Source: CAYUJH01 sp964394585
GTDB lineage: Bacteria; Bacteroidota; Bacteroidia; Cytophagales; Flammeovirgaceae
Direction of reading: 5' to 3'
Length of the DNA stretch: 17,433 nt
Assembly (NCBI GenBank): GCA_964394585.1
Contig: CAYMYI010000093.1
Span: forward strand, 1 to 17,433
The position numbers and the translations under genes are program-made. This document shows positions 15,069 to 17,433 of the stretch, in pieces. Below the pieces are notes generated by a model. It searched no databases. It saw only the letters and a list, made by a program, of their open reading frames with translations, and was not told the origin of the DNA. Positions within the stretch are counted from its first letter, which is position 1. Every line of letters starts with the position of its first letter.

Positions 15069-16241
15069 ATGATATCATTTCGAAGAACTCTTTTATCCTT
15101 TTTTTGGGCAGGTGGGATTTTAGTAGCGCTCAGCGGATGTAATTACCTTAAAAATGTACAATTACTTACAGGGGGGAAACTGAAACGGAAGCAATTTGTA
15201 GAAGAAATACCGTTTTCCTATCGAAAGAAAATCATTGTAGTAAAGGCTCGCGTAAATGCCGATACAGCCATGCGCCATTTTATATTCGATACCGGCGCGT
15301 TTAATTCCAAAGTGGAAAGCCAGCTTGCCGGACAGTTAGGGTTGCCATCGGTTGCCACCAAATCGAACCGAGATTCTAACGGAAACACGCGCACGATTAC
15401 CGTTACACGGGTTGACTCCCTGCGAATTGGGCACACTACCTTCGAACAAATTGGCGCAGGGAAAGTAGAGTATGGGGTAAAATCGGCTAGCCCTTGTCTG
15501 GCACCTCATGGAATTATTGGTGCTAACTTAATCCAATTAGCACATTGGAAAATCGACTATCGCCAGCATAAAATTACTTTCTCAGATAATCCGTTTACAC
15601 CAACCAAAGCTGCTGGCTTCACGCTGCCATTCAAACGCCCAGTGTTATCGGGAGTGCCTTCGGTTACGTTGCGAATTAATGGAAAAACCGTAGATAACAT
15701 TATGGTAGATGTAGGCTATAACGGAGGGTTGATTTTGCCCGCCCATACCGCCGAAGCCTTTGATGCGCCTACGGAAAGCATCCACCTCGACCAATCTACT
15801 TCTGGAATTTATGGGACTAAGGCAGATTCTTTATTTACCAAACGGCTCAACGTGCAGTGGGGGAGTTTCCAAACTGAAATGCCTGTACAATTTTCTGCCT
15901 TGGGCAAAGGCTTGCTCGGGAACGATTTTCTTGAGCATTTCACTGTACTAATCGATTACCAAGCAAAGGAAATCACACTCGAACCGCTAGACGAAGGCGT
16001 AGTGATTGAAAAAGAAATCGACTTCCTCCCTGCTGTACTCAACGATTCGCTATGGATTGTGAGCCGTACGGTGCCTTCGAGCGCACTGCAACTAGGTGAT
16101 ACTCTTCGTGCAGTAAATGGGAAACAGCCTGCTCAGCTATTTTCAAATCATTGCGACTATTTTTTCAAAATTGGGGAGTTCATTGCCTCTGATACTCTAC
16201 AGGTAGAAACCCTCGATGGGCATACGGTGCGAGTCCGTTGA
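15069..16241 (+). CDS. Two-lobed retropepsin-like aspartyl protease, lipoprotein, with PDZ-like C-terminus
   Basis: This 390-residue protein begins with a lipoprotein signal peptide ending LSGC (Cys24). Lobe 1 (about 50-175) has the catalytic-type motif FIFDTGAFNS (Asp74) and the later HGIIGANLIQ flap partner. Lobe 2 (about 185-305) repeats the pattern with IMVDVGYNGG (Asp214) and GLLGNDFLEH. The two lobes therefore carry D-T-G and D-V-G, as in single-chain pepsin-like proteins, though the second motif is degenerate. Residues 335-390 (LQLGDTLRAVNGKQP) look like a short PDZ domain, common in the Bacteroidota members. The substrate is unknown. The gene follows the SpoIIE gene by 129 bp, with only a weak CCCACA/TGTGGG dyad between them. 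Confidence 0.82.
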   Translation: MISFRRTLLSFFWAGGILVALSGCNYLKNVQLLTGGKLKRKQFVEEIPFSYRKKIIVVKARVNADTAMRHFIFDTGAFNSKVESQLAGQLGLPSVATKSNRDSNGNTRTITVTRVDSLRIGHTTFEQIGAGKVEYGVKSASPCLAPHGIIGANLIQLAHWKIDYRQHKITFSDNPFTPTKAAGFTLPFKRPVLSGVPSVTLRINGKTVDNIMVDVGYNGGLILPAHTAEAFDAPTESIHLDQSTSGIYGTKADSLFTKRLNVQWGSFQTEMPVQFSALGKGLLGNDFLEHFTVLIDYQAKEITLEPLDEGVVIEKEIDFLPAVLNDSLWIVSRTVPSSALQLGDTLRAVNGKQPAQLFSNHCDYFFKIGEFIASDTLQVETLDGHTVRVR

Positions 16242-16248
16242 AAGAAGA

Positions 16249-16320
16249 GGGGAGTAAAAGCCCGAAATGCGTTTTTGCCTGCTTTGCAACTTCGGTATCA
16301 TAACTTTACCCCCCTTTTTT
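16249..16320 (+). terminator. Imperfect long terminator hairpin between convergent genes
   Basis: GGGGAGTAAA (16249-16258) pairs with TTTACCCCCC (16305-16314) except for one A-C mismatch. Inside it, CCGAA (16262-16266) pairs with TTCGG (16291-16295). Six T follow (16315-16320), starting 8 bp past the aspartyl-protease stop codon. The structure also faces the 3' end of the converging acylase gene. Confidence 0.6.
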
Positions 16321-16336
16321 GAATGATAATCTTCGC

Positions 16337-17433
16337 CTAAGGTTGAGGTTCTTCTACTTCTTTGCCCGGTTGGTAGTTTTTAATAGCATGGGCTTCTACC
16401 TCTTCACGGTAGAAACGAACCGTCTTAAACTTAGCATCGGCATACATTTGCGCTTGGTCGTCGAAATGTGGAGAGGCAGGGTCGCCACTTTGCCCACCTG
16501 TAGAAATACTGATGGCTTTTACGCGCTCGCCAAACTCTACAAATGCCACAAAGCTGTTTCCGCTAGTGCCGTACATTTTTTTAGTATCAGGATATTTCCT
16601 TGAAGCAAAGGACGCGAGCGCTCCCCAACGCGAAGAGCCAAACCCGATGGGTATGCTGGGGGCAGTATCGCTGAAATCTTGCTGGATTTCGCCGGTGATG
16701 CGCTGGTACCGGTTTGCTTCGCCGTAAGGGACTTTCCAGCTACCAAAATCGTTTTCTAGTGTAGTTATGGCTTCTTCTAAGGCACTGAGGTGCATTTCGG
16801 GAGTAGCTTTGGTTTCCATATAGCCATATACGTTGCTGCCTGTATAGTCTTCGGCTTGGTAGGCTTTTTGGCGAAGGTTTTGTGCCCAAAACGTTGCCAA
16901 CGTCATTGCTTCGACCTCTTTTCCGGTATTCCGATCCCATCCTTTTAAAAAGGCGATAGGCTCTTGCAAAGCTTTTTTACGTTCGGTACCGGCTTGTTCA
17001 TATGCGGCAAACAGCGGGGGAAATAAGAACTCAAACCCTGCCATATAAGGAGTGTATGCCATTTCTTTTAGGCTTTCTAGGGTGAAGTCTTTTTTATCTT
17101 TCAGCAGGCGCACTGCTTGGATACCCCGATAGTTTTCGGGTTCGGTAGCCATGTAGGCTGGGTAATCTTCGGGCTTTGGCGAGTATTCTGCTGCTGCGGT
17201 AAAGGGAGTAGAGTTGCAGTTCTGAATCCATCCGTTAGGCGGATTCACAATCTTAATCATTTCCGAAACTTCGTGTAGCCCTTGCCATTCGGTTGCCGAA
17301 GTGCTGCCATCCACAGGGGCAGAGTAGTCGAACTGTGGGTTGCGTTTCGGCATAAAATTACCATGATAGTAGGCAATAGTGCCATCGGCATCGGCATATA
17401 CCGTATTGTTCGAAGAATTGGTGCGTAGTTGCA
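16337..17433 (-). CDS. Penicillin-acylase family Ntn-hydrolase, C-terminal part (5' end outside window)
   Basis: The reading frame stays open to the window edge, adding 26 whole codons upstream of the first ATG (17351-17353) and reading NNTVYADADGTIAYYHGNF. That ATG is therefore internal. Family text is clear: IVNPPNGWIQNCNSTPF, MAGFEFLFPP, and the C-terminal GGQSGDPASPHFDDQAQMYADAKF, which is typical of the beta chain of penicillin/AHL acylases. The nucleophilic N-terminal Ser of the beta chain and the whole alpha chain lie outside the window. These periplasmic enzymes hydrolyse amide bonds of penicillins, acyl-homoserine lactones or acylated peptides; the substrate cannot be told from this part. 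The stop codon lies 95 bp from the end of the converging aspartyl-protease gene. Confidence 0.9.
   Translation of the reverse strand, partial: QLRTNSSNNTVYADADGTIAYYHGNFMPKRNPQFDYSAPVDGSTSATEWQGLHEVSEMIKIVNPPNGWIQNCNSTPFTAAAEYSPKPEDYPAYMATEPENYRGIQAVRLLKDKKDFTLESLKEMAYTPYMAGFEFLFPPLFAAYEQAGTERKKALQEPIAFLKGWDRNTGKEVEAMTLATFWAQNLRQKAYQAEDYTGSNVYGYMETKATPEMHLSALEEAITTLENDFGSWKVPYGEANRYQRITGEIQQDFSDTAPSIPIGFGSSRWGALASFASRKYPDTKKMYGTSGNSFVAFVEFGERVKAISISTGGQSGDPASPHFDDQAQMYADAKFKTVRFYREEVEAHAIKNYQPGKEVEEPQP

Noticed and set aside
16337..17353. The 338-codon frame starting at ATG 17353 as a full-length gene
   Set aside because: The same frame continues without a stop to the window edge with sequence typical of the acylase family, so that ATG is internal and the gene is truncated by the window.

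Overview
The window most likely comes from a Bacteroidota chromosome, probably a Cytophagales-like lineage. This rests on family composition: lipoproteins with an acidic CSDDE start, a cNMP-binding/SpoIIE phosphatase with the SITYASRIQNAIL-type linker, a YugP-type zinc peptidase, a periplasmic transglutaminase-like protein and a penicillin-acylase-like enzyme. Most genes also lack a clear Shine-Dalgarno sequence. No rRNA, tRNA, CRISPR array, insertion sequence or phage gene was seen.

The core (about 1.2-10.4 kb, minus strand) is a branched-chain amino acid cluster. In transcription order it reads: leader peptide and attenuator, ilvE (aminotransferase), ilvD (dihydroxy-acid dehydratase), ilvB and ilvN (acetohydroxyacid synthase large and small subunits), ilvC (ketol-acid reductoisomerase), a terminator hairpin, ilvA (threonine deaminase) and a GntP-family transporter. 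IlvA makes 2-oxobutyrate for the isoleucine arm, IlvBN/IlvC/IlvD form the shared ketoacid pathway, and IlvE does the final transamination. There are no leu genes in the window.

The most interesting element is the 347-base gap upstream of ilvE. It holds a 27-codon ORF with 14 Ile/Val/Leu codons, including three Ile codons in a row and an L-V-V-L-V-I run. A perfect 12-bp stem-loop with six U follows it. The leader also contains a 14-bp antiterminator pairing that excludes the terminator, and a weaker upstream pairing formed by the three Ile codons themselves. Together this is a complete four-segment, ribosome-mediated attenuator of the E. coli ilv type, predicted here for a Bacteroidota ilv operon. 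A second oddity is that IlvE carries Ala where fold-type IV transaminases normally have the Glu that contacts the PLP ring nitrogen.

Left edge (1-1208): a truncated secreted protein on the minus strand, and a divergent, AT-richer transglutaminase-like gene with an unusually perfect Shine-Dalgarno sequence. Its stop codon lies one base from the stop of the converging GntP gene.

Right part (10.4-17.4 kb): minus-strand housekeeping and envelope genes come first (lipoprotein, YugP-like membrane protease, then rdgB behind a two-TM protein). The plus strand then carries a cNMP-binding/SpoIIE phosphatase and a two-lobed aspartyl-protease-like lipoprotein. The window ends in a minus-strand penicillin-acylase-like gene whose 5' end lies outside it.
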